A DNA stretch of 64,000 nt from the NCBI GenBank assembly GCA_052379645.1, contig JBQSYU010000009.1; one strand, written 5' to 3'. Position 1 is the first letter of the stretch. The number at the start of each line of letters is the position of its first letter. The stretch comes from Arthrobacter_H sp030452125. GTDB lineage: Bacteria > Actinomycetota > Actinomycetes > Actinomycetales > Micrococcaceae. Below the pieces are notes generated by a model that searched no databases, was not told where the DNA came from, and saw nothing but the letters and a program-made list of their open reading frames with translations. Positions 24,934 to 32,971 of the stretch are shown one piece after another. The position numbers and the translations under genes are program-made.

Positions 24934-26070
24934 ATGTTCGAGCTCAACGACGAGCAACAGGCCATGGTCGACATGGTGCGCGATTTCGCGACGGAGCAGA
25001 TCGCCCCGTTCGCCGACACCTGGGACCAGGAACACCATTTCCCGGTCGACGTGCTGCGTCAGGCCGGAGACCTGGGCATGGGGGCCATCTATGCCGACGA
25101 AGAGTACGGCGGCTCGGGACTGACCCGCAGTGATGCGGTGCTGATCTTCGAGGAACTGGCCCGGGCCTGCCCGACGATCTCCGCCTACATCTCCATCCAC
25201 AACATGGTGGCGTGGATGATCGACCGGTTCGGCACCGCCGAGCAGCGGGCCGCGTGGATCCCCGGGATGGCGACCATGGAGGAGCTGGGCAGCTACTGCC
25301 TCACCGAGCCCGGAGCGGGCTCCGACGCCGCGGCCCTGACCACCCGGGCCGTGCGTGAGGGGGACGAGTACGTCCTGAACGGAGTCAAGCAGTTCATTTC
25401 CGGTGCCGGGGCCTCGACCTACTACCTGGTGATGGCCCGCACTGCGGATACCGGTAGCCGGGGGATCTCGGCGATCGTGGTCCCCGCAGGGACCGAAGGG
25501 CTGGGGTTCGGCGGCCTGGAGAAGAAGATGGGCTGGAATGCCCAACCCACCCGCCAGGTCATCTTCAACAACGTCCGGGTCCCGGTGGCCAATCGCCTCG
25601 GCGAGGAGGGCGACGGATTCGGCATTGCGATGAAGGGCCTGAACGGGGGCCGGCTGAACATCGGCGCCTGCTCCTTGGGCGGGGGACAGGCCGCGTTGGA
25701 GAAGTCCGTCGCCTACCTCAAGGAACGGCAGGCCTTCGGCGGACCGCTGATCAAACAGCAGGCGCTGCTATTCGAACTGGCCGACATGGAAACGAAGATC
25801 TTCACGGCCAGGACCCTGTTGTGGCGGGCCGCGGCGGCCCTGGATGAAGGTGCCGACGACGCGCTGAAACTCTGTGCCATGGCCAAGCGCGTGGCCACCG
25901 ATGCCGGTTTCGAAACCGCTAACGCCGCCATCCAGCTCCATGGCGGATACGGATACCTGAGTGAATATGGTTTGGAGAAAATCGCCCGTGACTTGCGGGT
26001 TCACCAGATCCTCGAGGGGAGTAACGAGATCATGCGCCTGATCATCGGCCGGATGATCGCCCAGGAATAG
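24934..26070 (+). CDS. Acyl-CoA dehydrogenase (short/branched-chain type)
   Basis: An FAD-dependent acyl-CoA dehydrogenase that introduces the 2,3 double bond into acyl-CoA and passes electrons to ETF (etfB/etfA lie about 5 kb downstream). The 378-residue product matches the isobutyryl-CoA dehydrogenase-like subgroup: the N-terminal helical domain, flavin motif CLTEPGAGSDAAAL (near residues 129-142), FISGAG, RQAFGGPL, and catalytic Glu361 in ILEGSNEIMRL. A role in valine or other branched-chain catabolism is suggested by similarity, not by neighbouring genes. GAAAGGA precedes the ATG by five bases. A tRNA gene follows. Confidence 0.88.
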   Translation: MFELNDEQQAMVDMVRDFATEQIAPFADTWDQEHHFPVDVLRQAGDLGMGAIYADEEYGGSGLTRSDAVLIFEELARACPTISAYISIHNMVAWMIDRFGTAEQRAAWIPGMATMEELGSYCLTEPGAGSDAAALTTRAVREGDEYVLNGVKQFISGAGASTYYLVMARTADTGSRGISAIVVPAGTEGLGFGGLEKKMGWNAQPTRQVIFNNVRVPVANRLGEEGDGFGIAMKGLNGGRLNIGACSLGGGQAALEKSVAYLKERQAFGGPLIKQQALLFELADMETKIFTARTLLWRAAAALDEGADDALKLCAMAKRVATDAGFETANAAIQLHGGYGYLSEYGLEKIARDLRVHQILEGSNEIMRLIIGRMIAQE

Positions 26071-26089
26071 GGGATCGGACACCTCGATT

Positions 26090-26117
26090 TTGGGCGGTAT
26101 CCACTTTCGTGTAGAGT
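26090..26117 (+). promoter_or_regulatory. Promoter of tRNA-fMet copy 2
   Basis: A -35 TTGGGC (26090-26095), a 16-base spacer and a -10 TAGAGT (26112-26117) place the start point near 26124, six bases before the mature tRNA. A promoter this close upstream shows that the copy does not need readthrough from the acyl-CoA dehydrogenase gene. Confidence 0.55.
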
Positions 26118-26129
26118 CATATCTCGCAG

Positions 26130-26203
26130 CGCGGGGTGGAGCAGTTCGGTAGCTCGCCGGGCTCATAACCCGGAGGTCGCAAGTTCAAATCTTGCCCCCG
26201 CAA
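26130..26203 (+). tRNA. tRNA-fMet (initiator, anticodon CAT), copy 2
   Basis: Base-for-base identical to the copy at 23720 over all 74 positions: C1-A72 mismatch, three G-C pairs in the anticodon stem, anticodon CAT at 26164-26166, A73 discriminator, no encoded CCA. The flanks differ, with an own promoter upstream and an own terminator downstream. Confidence 0.96.
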
Positions 26204-26210
26204 CGAGATG

Positions 26211-26251
26211 AAGAACCCCGATTCGGCATGACGCCGGATCGGGGTTCTTTT
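26211..26251 (+). terminator. Intrinsic terminator of tRNA-fMet copy 2
   Basis: A 12-bp stem AAGAACCCCGAT (26211-26222) with ATCGGGGTTCTT (26238-26249), an inner CGGC/GCCG stem, and a TTTT end. Confidence 0.92.
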
Positions 26252-26264
26252 CGTGTCCCCGGTC

Positions 26265-26288
26265 GTCCGTGACCGACCGGTCACGGAC
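26265..26288 (-). terminator. Terminator of the TPM-pspA operon
   Basis: A perfect 10-bp stem, GTCCGTGACC (26265-26274) with GGTCACGGAC (26279-26288), and a GACC loop, 37 bases beyond the pspA stop on the minus strand. Confidence 0.7.
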
Positions 26289-26325
26289 CACCGGGTGGAG
26301 CGGGAGGTGCCGGGCTTCGTGGTCC

Positions 26326-27060
26326 CTAGCCCAGCTCGGGCGTCGGGCTGCCTCCGGCCTTCAGGGCCGCCAGGCGGGCCTCCACCTCGGTCTGCTCGCC
26401 GAGGTCCTCGAGGGACTCGAACTGGGCGTCGAGGCTGGAGGCCGAAAGCTCTGCGGCGCCCTGGACGCGGGCTTCCTCGCGCCTGACCTTCTCCTCGAAA
26501 CGCGAGACCTCGCTGTTGGGGTCCATGATGTCGATGCTCTTCAGGGCATCCTGGACCTGGGACTGCGCCTGCGTGGACTTGGCCCGTGCGACGAGCGAAT
26601 CCCGTTTGGCCACCAATTCCTGACGTTTGGTGTTCATGGCGTTCAAGCCGCTTTTGAGCTTCTCGACGATCTCCTCCTGCGAGGCGATAGTCGGCTCGAC
26701 GGATTTGGCTTCGTCCTCGGACTGCATCTGACGCTGGATGGCGACCTTGGCCAGATTGTCGAACTTCTTGGCGTTCTCGTCCTTGCCGGCGGCCCGGAAC
26801 TCATCGGCCTTCCGCGATGCGGCGAGGGCCTTGTTGCCCCAGTCGCGGGCATTCTCCTGGTCTTCCTGATGGTCCTGTTGGAGCATGCGCAGGTTGCCGA
26901 TGGTCTGCGCGACCGCCGTTTCCGCCTCGGCGATGTTGTTGGTGTAGTCGCGCACCATCTGGTCCAACATCTTCTGCGGGTCCTCGGCCGAATCGATCAT
27001 GGAGTTGATGTTGGCCTTGGCCAGTTGGGCGATGCGCCCAAAGATTGACTGCTTGATCAC
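26326..27060 (-). CDS. pspA: Phage shock protein A (PspA/IM30 family)
   Basis: A peripheral membrane protein that assembles into scaffolds on stressed membranes and maintains the proton-motive force. The 244-residue product begins with the amphipathic helix SIFGRIAQLAKANINSMID and continues as long coiled-coil helices rich in Glu, Gln and Arg (AEDPQKMLDQMVRDY), as in the family. The GTG at 27060 was chosen because GGAAGGTG lies just upstream and homologues start at this point; a GTG five codons earlier overlaps that Shine-Dalgarno. It is downstream of the TPM-domain gene on the same strand with an 87-base gap that includes a 7-bp hairpin, so both are probably co-expressed in an envelope-stress unit. 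Confidence 0.92.
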   Translation of the reverse strand: MIKQSIFGRIAQLAKANINSMIDSAEDPQKMLDQMVRDYTNNIAEAETAVAQTIGNLRMLQQDHQEDQENARDWGNKALAASRKADEFRAAGKDENAKKFDNLAKVAIQRQMQSEDEAKSVEPTIASQEEIVEKLKSGLNAMNTKRQELVAKRDSLVARAKSTQAQSQVQDALKSIDIMDPNSEVSRFEEKVRREEARVQGAAELSASSLDAQFESLEDLGEQTEVEARLAALKAGGSPTPELG

Positions 27061-27102
27061 GATGTCACCTTCCACTGGGGTTTAACTGGTCTGGTCCTGC
27101 AA

Positions 27103-27121
27103 CCGGCGGCCGAACCGCCGG
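27103..27121 (-). other. Hairpin in the TPM-pspA intercistronic gap
   Basis: A perfect 7-bp stem CCGGCGG (27103-27109) with CCGCCGG (27115-27121). It may modulate pspA relative to the upstream gene; no T-tract. Confidence 0.35.
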
Positions 27122-27147
27122 AATCCTCTGGGAGCCCGGGCGGCGGC

Positions 27148-29211
27148 TCAGAAATTGCCGCCCCCGCCTCCACCGCCGAAGCCGCCTCCGCCGAAGCCGC
27201 CTCCACCTCCGCCGCCGCCGAAGCCACCGAATCCGCCGCCTCCGAACATGCCGTCGCCGCCTCTGCCGCGCCCGCCGCCCCCGCGGAGGATCGAATCGAT
27301 GAGGATGCCGCCGAGGATGGCTCCGCCCATGCCGTTCCCGCGGCCGTAGCCGCCCCGGCCGCCGCCGAAACCGCCGCCGAAGCCATCGACGTCGGACTCG
27401 GCCTGCCGAGCCGCCTGATCCGCGAGCGAGGCGGCCTGCTGGGCGCTTTGCAGCGCCTTGACGGGGTCTTGTTCGGTGAGTTGGAGTGCTTCGTTGAAAT
27501 ACCGTTGGGCTTCGGCCAGCCGGGTCCTGGCCGTGGCGCCGACGCCACCGCGACGGGCCCGGATGAAGTCGTCGGTGCCGTCGATCTTTCCCCGGGCGGT
27601 CTGCAGGGCGGACTGCAATGAAGCCGCAGCCCGTCGGGTTTGTTCCCGGCGGTCCCGGATCGCACCCAGCGGGCCGTCGAGGCCTTCCCGGGCGCGGGCC
27701 AGTCGGGACAGCAGGTCGCCGGGATCCACGCGTCCCTGGTGACGGGCTTCCTCGATCCGGCCGATGGTTTCCTTCAGGACGGCAGCAGGCGCCGCCAGCT
27801 CCTGGTGCTGGCCCGCATCGACCAGCGATTGGGCCTGCGTGAGGTCCTGGTGCGCCTCGGCCAGTTGGGATTCCACGTCCTCGCTCGCCTGGCCCAGGCT
27901 GGTCCCGGTCTTGCCGATGGCTGCGATGAGCACCCGGGTCTGGTCCACGGCTTCCTCCCCGGCGCGGATCGCGACGGCTGCCTCGGCCTCGGAGGAGTCT
28001 GAGGAGGACTCGGCAGCGGTCTTCAGGGAGTCCTCGATGAAATCAATGAGTTCGTCGGCCTGTTCGACGTTGTCCCTGACCTGGAGCAGCGCCGAATCCG
28101 CATACCGCTGGGCCAACCCCGTCAACGAGGACTTCGCCGTCTGCAGATCCGTGCGCAGCACCTCCAGGTGGCTCCTCAGGGACGCGGTGGCCTGGGGTAG
28201 CTTGCGTTCGAGCTCACGCAGGGAGGCAAAGTCCTCACGGTGCTCCTCGAGCGAGTCGTTGACCGCTTCGCACCGGTGGATGATGGTGCCCAGCCACTGA
28301 CGCTGATCGGCTTCGGAATCGGGGATGGAATCGTCGAGCTGCTGCTGGAGTTTGAAGGATTCGCCCAGATGTTCCTTGGCTTTGGCCAGATCCGCCGCGA
28401 ATGGCTTGATGGCTTCCTCGCCGAACTCGGCCAGGGCGAAATTCAATTCCTGCTCGCTGGAACGGATGGCGTCGTCCGCGGCGATCAGGAGTGGGCCGGC
28501 CTGGTGCCGGAGCTCCTCGATGCTCAACGACGCCAGCGGGTCCTGTGGTGCCGTGTCTGCCGAGCGGGGGCGACGGGATTCCCGGAGGGATTTCTTCCGG
28601 CGTCCCAGGACCCAGAGGGTTCCGCCGCCGACCACGATGACCCCGCCGATGATCCACGGCGCGGCCGAGCCGCCGGAGGACGCGGAGGCGCCGTTCCCGG
28701 ACGCACCCTGGAGTTCGCCGGAGGCGGCGGCTTCGATGCCGGTGACGGCATTCTCGGCCGCGGAGGCCCAGTCGTCGGCCGTGAGCGTGTTCGAGCGCAG
28801 GTCCGGGGTGATGTACTCGGTCACGATGTCCGCATCATGGGCGGCGATTTCTCCGTTGTCGCTGGACTTCAAGCGAAGCTGCCGCGCGTCGGTGGCAATG
28901 GCCAGCACGCTGTCCGTGGTGCCCAGGCCCTTCTTCCGGGCCACGTCCTGGACCCAGGCATCCATGTCCGAAGGGTCGGAGAACTCGTCGACGTAGATGA
29001 CGTAGAGGTTCAGCCCCTCGCTGTCCTGCAACTGGGTGACCGCCTGGTCGACCCGGGATGCTTCCGAACCCAGGACCCCGGCGTCGTCCACCACGTATTG
29101 GCCCGGGGGGATCGTCACCGGCGGTTCGGCGGACGCTGGTCCCGCCAAGAGCAGCATGGACAGCAACGCGAATCCGGCGGCCGCCGGAACGCGTCTGGAA
29201 ATGGATCGCAT
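27148..29211 (-). CDS. TPM-domain membrane protein with coiled coil and Gly-rich tail
   Basis: An envelope protein of 687 residues with a signal peptide (cleavage near ASA-EPP, residue 28), an extracytoplasmic TPM/TLP18.3 domain (DDAGVLGSEASRVDQAV through about residue 150), a transmembrane helix (WIIGGVIVVGGGTLWVLG, near 190), a long cytoplasmic region with predicted coiled coils, and a last 75 residues of almost only Gly, Phe, Arg and Asn. TPM domains have been linked to photosystem repair and to general membrane maintenance; the substrate is unknown. The pspA gene follows. The ATG at 29211 is preceded by AAGGG. A promoter-like TGGACG-17-TAGACT lies about 100 bases upstream. Confidence 0.85.
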   Translation of the reverse strand: MRSISRRVPAAAGFALLSMLLLAGPASAEPPVTIPPGQYVVDDAGVLGSEASRVDQAVTQLQDSEGLNLYVIYVDEFSDPSDMDAWVQDVARKKGLGTTDSVLAIATDARQLRLKSSDNGEIAAHDADIVTEYITPDLRSNTLTADDWASAAENAVTGIEAAASGELQGASGNGASASSGGSAAPWIIGGVIVVGGGTLWVLGRRKKSLRESRRPRSADTAPQDPLASLSIEELRHQAGPLLIAADDAIRSSEQELNFALAEFGEEAIKPFAADLAKAKEHLGESFKLQQQLDDSIPDSEADQRQWLGTIIHRCEAVNDSLEEHREDFASLRELERKLPQATASLRSHLEVLRTDLQTAKSSLTGLAQRYADSALLQVRDNVEQADELIDFIEDSLKTAAESSSDSSEAEAAVAIRAGEEAVDQTRVLIAAIGKTGTSLGQASEDVESQLAEAHQDLTQAQSLVDAGQHQELAAPAAVLKETIGRIEEARHQGRVDPGDLLSRLARAREGLDGPLGAIRDRREQTRRAAASLQSALQTARGKIDGTDDFIRARRGGVGATARTRLAEAQRYFNEALQLTEQDPVKALQSAQQAASLADQAARQAESDVDGFGGGFGGGRGGYGRGNGMGGAILGGILIDSILRGGGGRGRGGDGMFGGGGFGGFGGGGGGGGFGGGGFGGGGGGGNF

Positions 29212-29310
29212 GGATCACCCTTCGACGTCGGTGACGGCTGGCCAGCACCGCTGGGGGCACACGCCGGAAGGCTGCTCCCGGCGCACGATGGCCTTCGACC
29301 GTCGTCTTTG

Positions 29311-29339
29311 AGTCTATTGGTATGATTTGGGGCCGTCCA
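29311..29339 (-). promoter_or_regulatory. Promoter of the TPM-pspA operon
   Basis: On the minus strand, TGGACG (plus-strand 29334-29339, four of six match to TTGACA), a 17-base spacer and TAGACT (29311-29316) predict a start near 29304 and a leader of about 93 bases. The 265-base gap shared with the htrA-like gene holds no other feature that I can support; TATGAT at 29321-29326 on the plus strand lacks a -35. Confidence 0.5.
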
Positions 29340-29476
29340 CAGCGACGCGGCGGCGATGGCCGGCTCACGGGAACCCGTCCGTGTTCTCACAGGTTTCGCT
29401 CAGGTAAAGCTTCTCCAGGACACAGCGCACGTTGTCATAGTTGGAGTCAAGGAACTCCCAGAAAGGACACCACGTC

Positions 29477-30955
29477 ATGAGCGAGGAACGGAACACCTTC
29501 TCCCAAGGATCGACAGGCGAACCGGAGGATGGATCCGGGACGTCCACTGGCGGCCCCGTGGTCCCGCCTCGCCCGCAGACCCCGCCCCAGGCCCCGGCGG
29601 AACCGACCACGGAACAGTACCGCTCCGTCACCGGTGAACCCCGGACCGGGACCTTCCCGGCCGGCGGCAGCCCCGGGGCGACGCCCCCTCCGACCGGTGG
29701 CGGCCACTTCCCTCCGGGAGCGGCCTTCTCCCCGGCCCCGCGCCGCCAACCCAAGCGTTTCGGGACCGCCACGCTGATTTCCGGCATGGTCATCGCCGCC
29801 CTCATCGGCGGGGGCAGTGCGGTGGGCGCCAACTATCTGATGGACGGCTCCGAGCAGCCCACGGCCAGTTCCTCGCAGAAGAGCGATGCCGTGGTCATCA
29901 ACAACCCGGAGAACGTCACGGCAGTCAGCGCCGCGGCCGCCAAGGCCTCGCCCAGCGTCGTGACCATCGAAGTCGATGGTCAGAAGCAGGGAGGCTCCGG
30001 TTCGGGCATCATCCTCGATACCGACGGCCACATCCTGACCAATACGCATGTGGTCACCCTCGGGGGGACCGTCTCGGATCCGAAGATCACCGTGCGCACC
30101 AGTGACGGACAGGTCCACCAGGCCACCGTCGTCGGTACCGATCCCATGTCGGATCTCGCGGTGATCAAGATCGAGGCCGATGGCCTGCAGCCGGCCAAGC
30201 TCGGGGACTCCTCGAAGCTGAACGTCGGTGATTCGGCGATCGCCATCGGTGCCCCTCTGGGCTTGAGCGGTACCGTCACCGACGGGATCATCTCCACACT
30301 GAACCGCACGATCAGCGTCGCCTCCTCGGCGGTGCCCGATAGTTCGGCACAGAAGGACTCCTCCGATGAAGGCAACCAGTTCAACTTTGAATTCCCCGGG
30401 GAGAAGCAACAGCAGCAAAGCGCGGGCAGCGGGTCGATCTACGTCAATGTCATCCAGACCGATGCCGCCATCAACCACGGCAATTCAGGCGGGGCCCTGG
30501 TGAACACCAAAGGTGAAATCGTCGGCGTGAACGTCGCGATCGCCTCAGCCGGCGGTTCCGGGAGCACCGGGGGCGATGACAGCGGTTCGATCGGTGTCGG
30601 ATTCGCCATCCCGATGGACTACGCCCACCGGATCGCCAACGACATCATCGAGGACGGCAGCGCCACCCATGGTCTGCTCGGGGTCACGGTCAAGGCCAAG
30701 CAGGCCGACTCGGGAACCCAGTTCAGTGTCGGGGCCGAAGTCCAGGAGGTCACCTCGGGCTCGCCCGCCGACAAGGCAGGGATGAAATCCGGGGACGTCA
30801 TCACCAAGGTCGGAGAACGCCAGATTTCCGATAGCCAGTCGTTGACGGCAGCCATCCGTGAATACGCCAAGGGCAGCGAGGCGAAGATCACCTTCGCCCG
30901 TGGCGACGGCGAGAAGACGGTCGAGGCCACCGTGGGCGCCCTGCCCGCCGACTAG
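29477..30955 (+). CDS. HtrA/DegP-type membrane-anchored serine protease
   Basis: A surface protease and chaperone for misfolded envelope proteins. The 492-residue product has a Pro/Gly-rich cytoplasmic N-terminus of about 95 residues, one transmembrane helix (near 96-118), a trypsin-like domain with His191 (NTHVVTLGG), Asp226 (SDLAVIKI) and Ser337 (HGNSGGALVN), and a C-terminal PDZ domain (GSPADKAGMKSGDVITKVG). An insert rich in Ser, Asp and Gln (SSAQKDSSDEGNQF) separates two strands of the protease domain. The ATG at 29477 follows AAAGGA at 10 bases; an in-frame ATG 12 codons upstream lacks a Shine-Dalgarno. It lies back to back with the TPM-pspA operon, which suggests a common response to envelope stress. 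Confidence 0.92.
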   Translation: MSEERNTFSQGSTGEPEDGSGTSTGGPVVPPRPQTPPQAPAEPTTEQYRSVTGEPRTGTFPAGGSPGATPPPTGGGHFPPGAAFSPAPRRQPKRFGTATLISGMVIAALIGGGSAVGANYLMDGSEQPTASSSQKSDAVVINNPENVTAVSAAAAKASPSVVTIEVDGQKQGGSGSGIILDTDGHILTNTHVVTLGGTVSDPKITVRTSDGQVHQATVVGTDPMSDLAVIKIEADGLQPAKLGDSSKLNVGDSAIAIGAPLGLSGTVTDGIISTLNRTISVASSAVPDSSAQKDSSDEGNQFNFEFPGEKQQQQSAGSGSIYVNVIQTDAAINHGNSGGALVNTKGEIVGVNVAIASAGGSGSTGGDDSGSIGVGFAIPMDYAHRIANDIIEDGSATHGLLGVTVKAKQADSGTQFSVGAEVQEVTSGSPADKAGMKSGDVITKVGERQISDSQSLTAAIREYAKGSEAKITFARGDGEKTVEATVGALPAD

Positions 30956-30973
30956 CCGGAAACCACGCCGAAC

Positions 30974-31017
30974 CAACTGCCGCTTGGGGCCCCGACAAGG
31001 GCCGCAGGCGGCAGTTG
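30974..31017 (+). terminator. Terminator of the htrA-like gene
   Basis: A perfect 10-bp stem, CAACTGCCGC (30974-30983) with GCGGCAGTTG (31008-31017), with further pairing inside, 18 bases after the stop codon. Confidence 0.7.
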
Positions 31018-31095
31018 TCGATGGGGGCCGGTTACGCTGGTCTCCGGACCGCGGTGTCACCTGCTGGCGGCACGGTCCCTGTGACGTTAGTCTTT

Positions 31096-31111
31096 GTTAA
31101 TACCCATTAAC
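31096..31111. promoter_or_regulatory. Palindrome upstream of etfBA (candidate operator)
   Basis: GTTAAT-ACCC-ATTAAC is a perfect 6-4-6 inverted repeat in the AT-rich stretch about 77 bases before the etfB start, where a promoter would be expected. A second smaller repeat CGGG-TTGTT-CCCG follows at 31121. Both could bind a regulator of fatty or amino acid oxidation; the identity is unknown. Confidence 0.45.
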
Positions 31112-31187
31112 TGGAATTCGCGGGTTGTTCCCGTGAAATCGACGGTACCGGTCGCCTACGGCCGGACGAGTCAAGTGAAAGGCAATC

Positions 31188-32006
31188 ATGAGCGTGACAA
31201 GCGGGGCACCCCTGAAGGTGCTCGTCCTGGTCAAGCACGTCCCGGACGCGCAGTTCGACCGCCACCTGACCGGTTCCGACCATGTCATCGACCGGTCCGA
31301 GAGCATCCTGTCCGAATTGGATGAATATGCGGTCGAAGCGGCATTGCAGTTGGTGGAGGCGCGCGGAGGAGCCAAGGCCGGCCATACCGTCACCGCGCTG
31401 ACGATGGGGCCGGAGCGTGCCTCGGCCGCGGTGAAGAAGTCCCTGCAGATGGGTGCCACGGACGGGGTGCACATCAACGATCCGGCCCTGGCCGGCTCTG
31501 ATGCCGCAGCCACCTCGCTGGTCCTGGCCTCGGCCGTGAACCATCTGGGCGGATTCGATGTCATCATCACCGGCATGGCCTCCACCGACGGCGAGACCTC
31601 CCTGGTCCCGGCGCAGCTGGCCGAACGCCTTTCGCTGCCGCAGCTGACGATGGTCTCCTCGCTGGAACTGGGGGAGGACGGCGTGCTCACGGCCCGGCGC
31701 GATTCGGACACGACCTCCAAGACCCTGCAGGCCGCGACCCCGGCCCTGGTGTCGGTCACCGACCAGGGGGAGGAAGCGCGCTACCCGAACTTCAAGGGCA
31801 TCATGGGCGCCAAGAAGAAGAAGACCGTCGCACTGTCCCTGTCGGATCTCGGGCTGGAGGCCTCGCAGGTCGGCGCCGCCGGATCGTGGACCAGGATCGA
31901 GGACGCGAGCCCGCGTCCGCCGCGGGAAGCCGGAACGGTTGTCACCGACTCCGGCAACGCCGGTGTGGAACTGGTCGACTTCCTGGCAGACAAGAAACTT
32001 CTTTAG
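31188..32006 (+). CDS. etfB: Electron transfer flavoprotein beta subunit
   Basis: The small subunit of the heterodimeric ETF, which binds AMP and takes electrons from acyl-CoA dehydrogenases to deliver them to the quinone pool. The 272-residue product begins with the family stretch VLVLVKHVPDAQFDRHL and contains DEYAVEAALQLVEA, ITGMASTDGETSLVPAQLAE (the loop contacting dehydrogenases) and a conserved PNFKGIMGAKKK near residue 200. AAAGG precedes the ATG by five bases. etfA follows after 16 bases. Confidence 0.95.
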   Translation: MSVTSGAPLKVLVLVKHVPDAQFDRHLTGSDHVIDRSESILSELDEYAVEAALQLVEARGGAKAGHTVTALTMGPERASAAVKKSLQMGATDGVHINDPALAGSDAAATSLVLASAVNHLGGFDVIITGMASTDGETSLVPAQLAERLSLPQLTMVSSLELGEDGVLTARRDSDTTSKTLQAATPALVSVTDQGEEARYPNFKGIMGAKKKKTVALSLSDLGLEASQVGAAGSWTRIEDASPRPPREAGTVVTDSGNAGVELVDFLADKKLL

Positions 32007-32022
32007 GAGCTGAGGCGAACAG

Positions 32023-32964
32023 ATGGCTAATATTCTGGTTTTCATCGACACCCCCACGGCACAGCCGGGCAAGGCCCAGCGCGAACTGCTCACCCTGGGC
32101 CACCGGCTCGGCGAGCCCGTGGTCGCCCTCGGCTCACCGGCTGCAGACGAAACCGTCGCCGCCTACGCAAACCTGGGGGCCACGGCCCTCTACGCCCCGG
32201 CGGGGGCGCTGGCCGGCACCCTGATCGCCGGGGAAGCAGCTTTCGTGGCCGAGGCGGCCCGCGCCTGCTCGGCCGGAGCCGTGCTCCTGCCCAACTCGGC
32301 GGATGGCAAGGAAATCGCCGCCCGGGTGGGCATCAAGCTCTCCGCCGGTGTCATCACCGATGCGGTGGATGTCACCGCCGACCTGACGGTGACCAAATCG
32401 GTGCTGGCCGGCGGGTACACCGTCAACGCCCGGGCCGTCCAGGGCACCCCGGTCATCACGGTCAAACCCAATAGCGTCGAGCCGACCGACGCAGCAGCGA
32501 CGAGCCCGGAGGTCACGACCCTGGAGGTCGCCGATGCCGGCCCCGCCGCACGGGTCACCGAAACCGTCGAGAAGGCGGTCTCGGCCCGGCCGGAACTCCA
32601 GGATGCCCGCATCGTGGTTTCCGGTGGACGAGGCCTGGACGGGGACTTCACCCCGGTCGAACAGTTGGCCGATGCCCTCGGCGCCGCAGTCGGTGCCTCC
32701 CGCGCGGCCACGGATGCCGGATGGATCGAGCACTCCTACCAGGTCGGTCAGACCGGTAAGACGATCTCCCCGCAGCTCTACATCTGTGCCGGGATCTCCG
32801 GTGCCATCCAGCACAAGGCAGGGATGCAGACCTCGCAGGTCATCGTGGCGATCAACAGCGACGAGGACGCCCCGATCTTCGAGATCGCGGACTTCGGCAT
32901 CGTGGGCGATGCCCGTAGCGTCCTGCCGCAGGCCGCCGCCGAGATCCAGCGTCGGAAGGGCTGA
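32023..32964 (+). CDS. etfA: Electron transfer flavoprotein alpha subunit
   Basis: The FAD-binding partner of EtfB. The 313-residue product shows an N-terminal Rossmann-like domain (ILVFIDTPTAQPGKAQRELL) and the C-terminal FAD domain: VVSGGRGLDGDF, GASRAATDAGW, QVGQTGKTISPQLYICAGIS, AIQHKAGMQTS and INSDEDAPIFEIADFGIVGD. AGGAGC lies well placed before the ATG. A PIG-L deacetylase gene starts seven bases after the stop and is probably co-transcribed. Confidence 0.95.
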   Translation: MANILVFIDTPTAQPGKAQRELLTLGHRLGEPVVALGSPAADETVAAYANLGATALYAPAGALAGTLIAGEAAFVAEAARACSAGAVLLPNSADGKEIAARVGIKLSAGVITDAVDVTADLTVTKSVLAGGYTVNARAVQGTPVITVKPNSVEPTDAAATSPEVTTLEVADAGPAARVTETVEKAVSARPELQDARIVVSGGRGLDGDFTPVEQLADALGAAVGASRAATDAGWIEHSYQVGQTGKTISPQLYICAGISGAIQHKAGMQTSQVIVAINSDEDAPIFEIADFGIVGDARSVLPQAAAEIQRRKG

Positions 32965-32971
32965 AGGAACC

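Noticed and set aside
27148..27400. Plus-strand Pro-rich small protein opposite the Gly-rich tail of the TPM gene
   Set aside because: It is the reverse complement of GGN codons; low-complexity shadow without start signals.
29448..29477. ECF-type (SigE-like) promoter GGAAC-N17-CGTC before the htrA-like gene
   Set aside because: It overlaps the Shine-Dalgarno and would put the start point inside the coding sequence; the -10 does not fit the usual CGTT.
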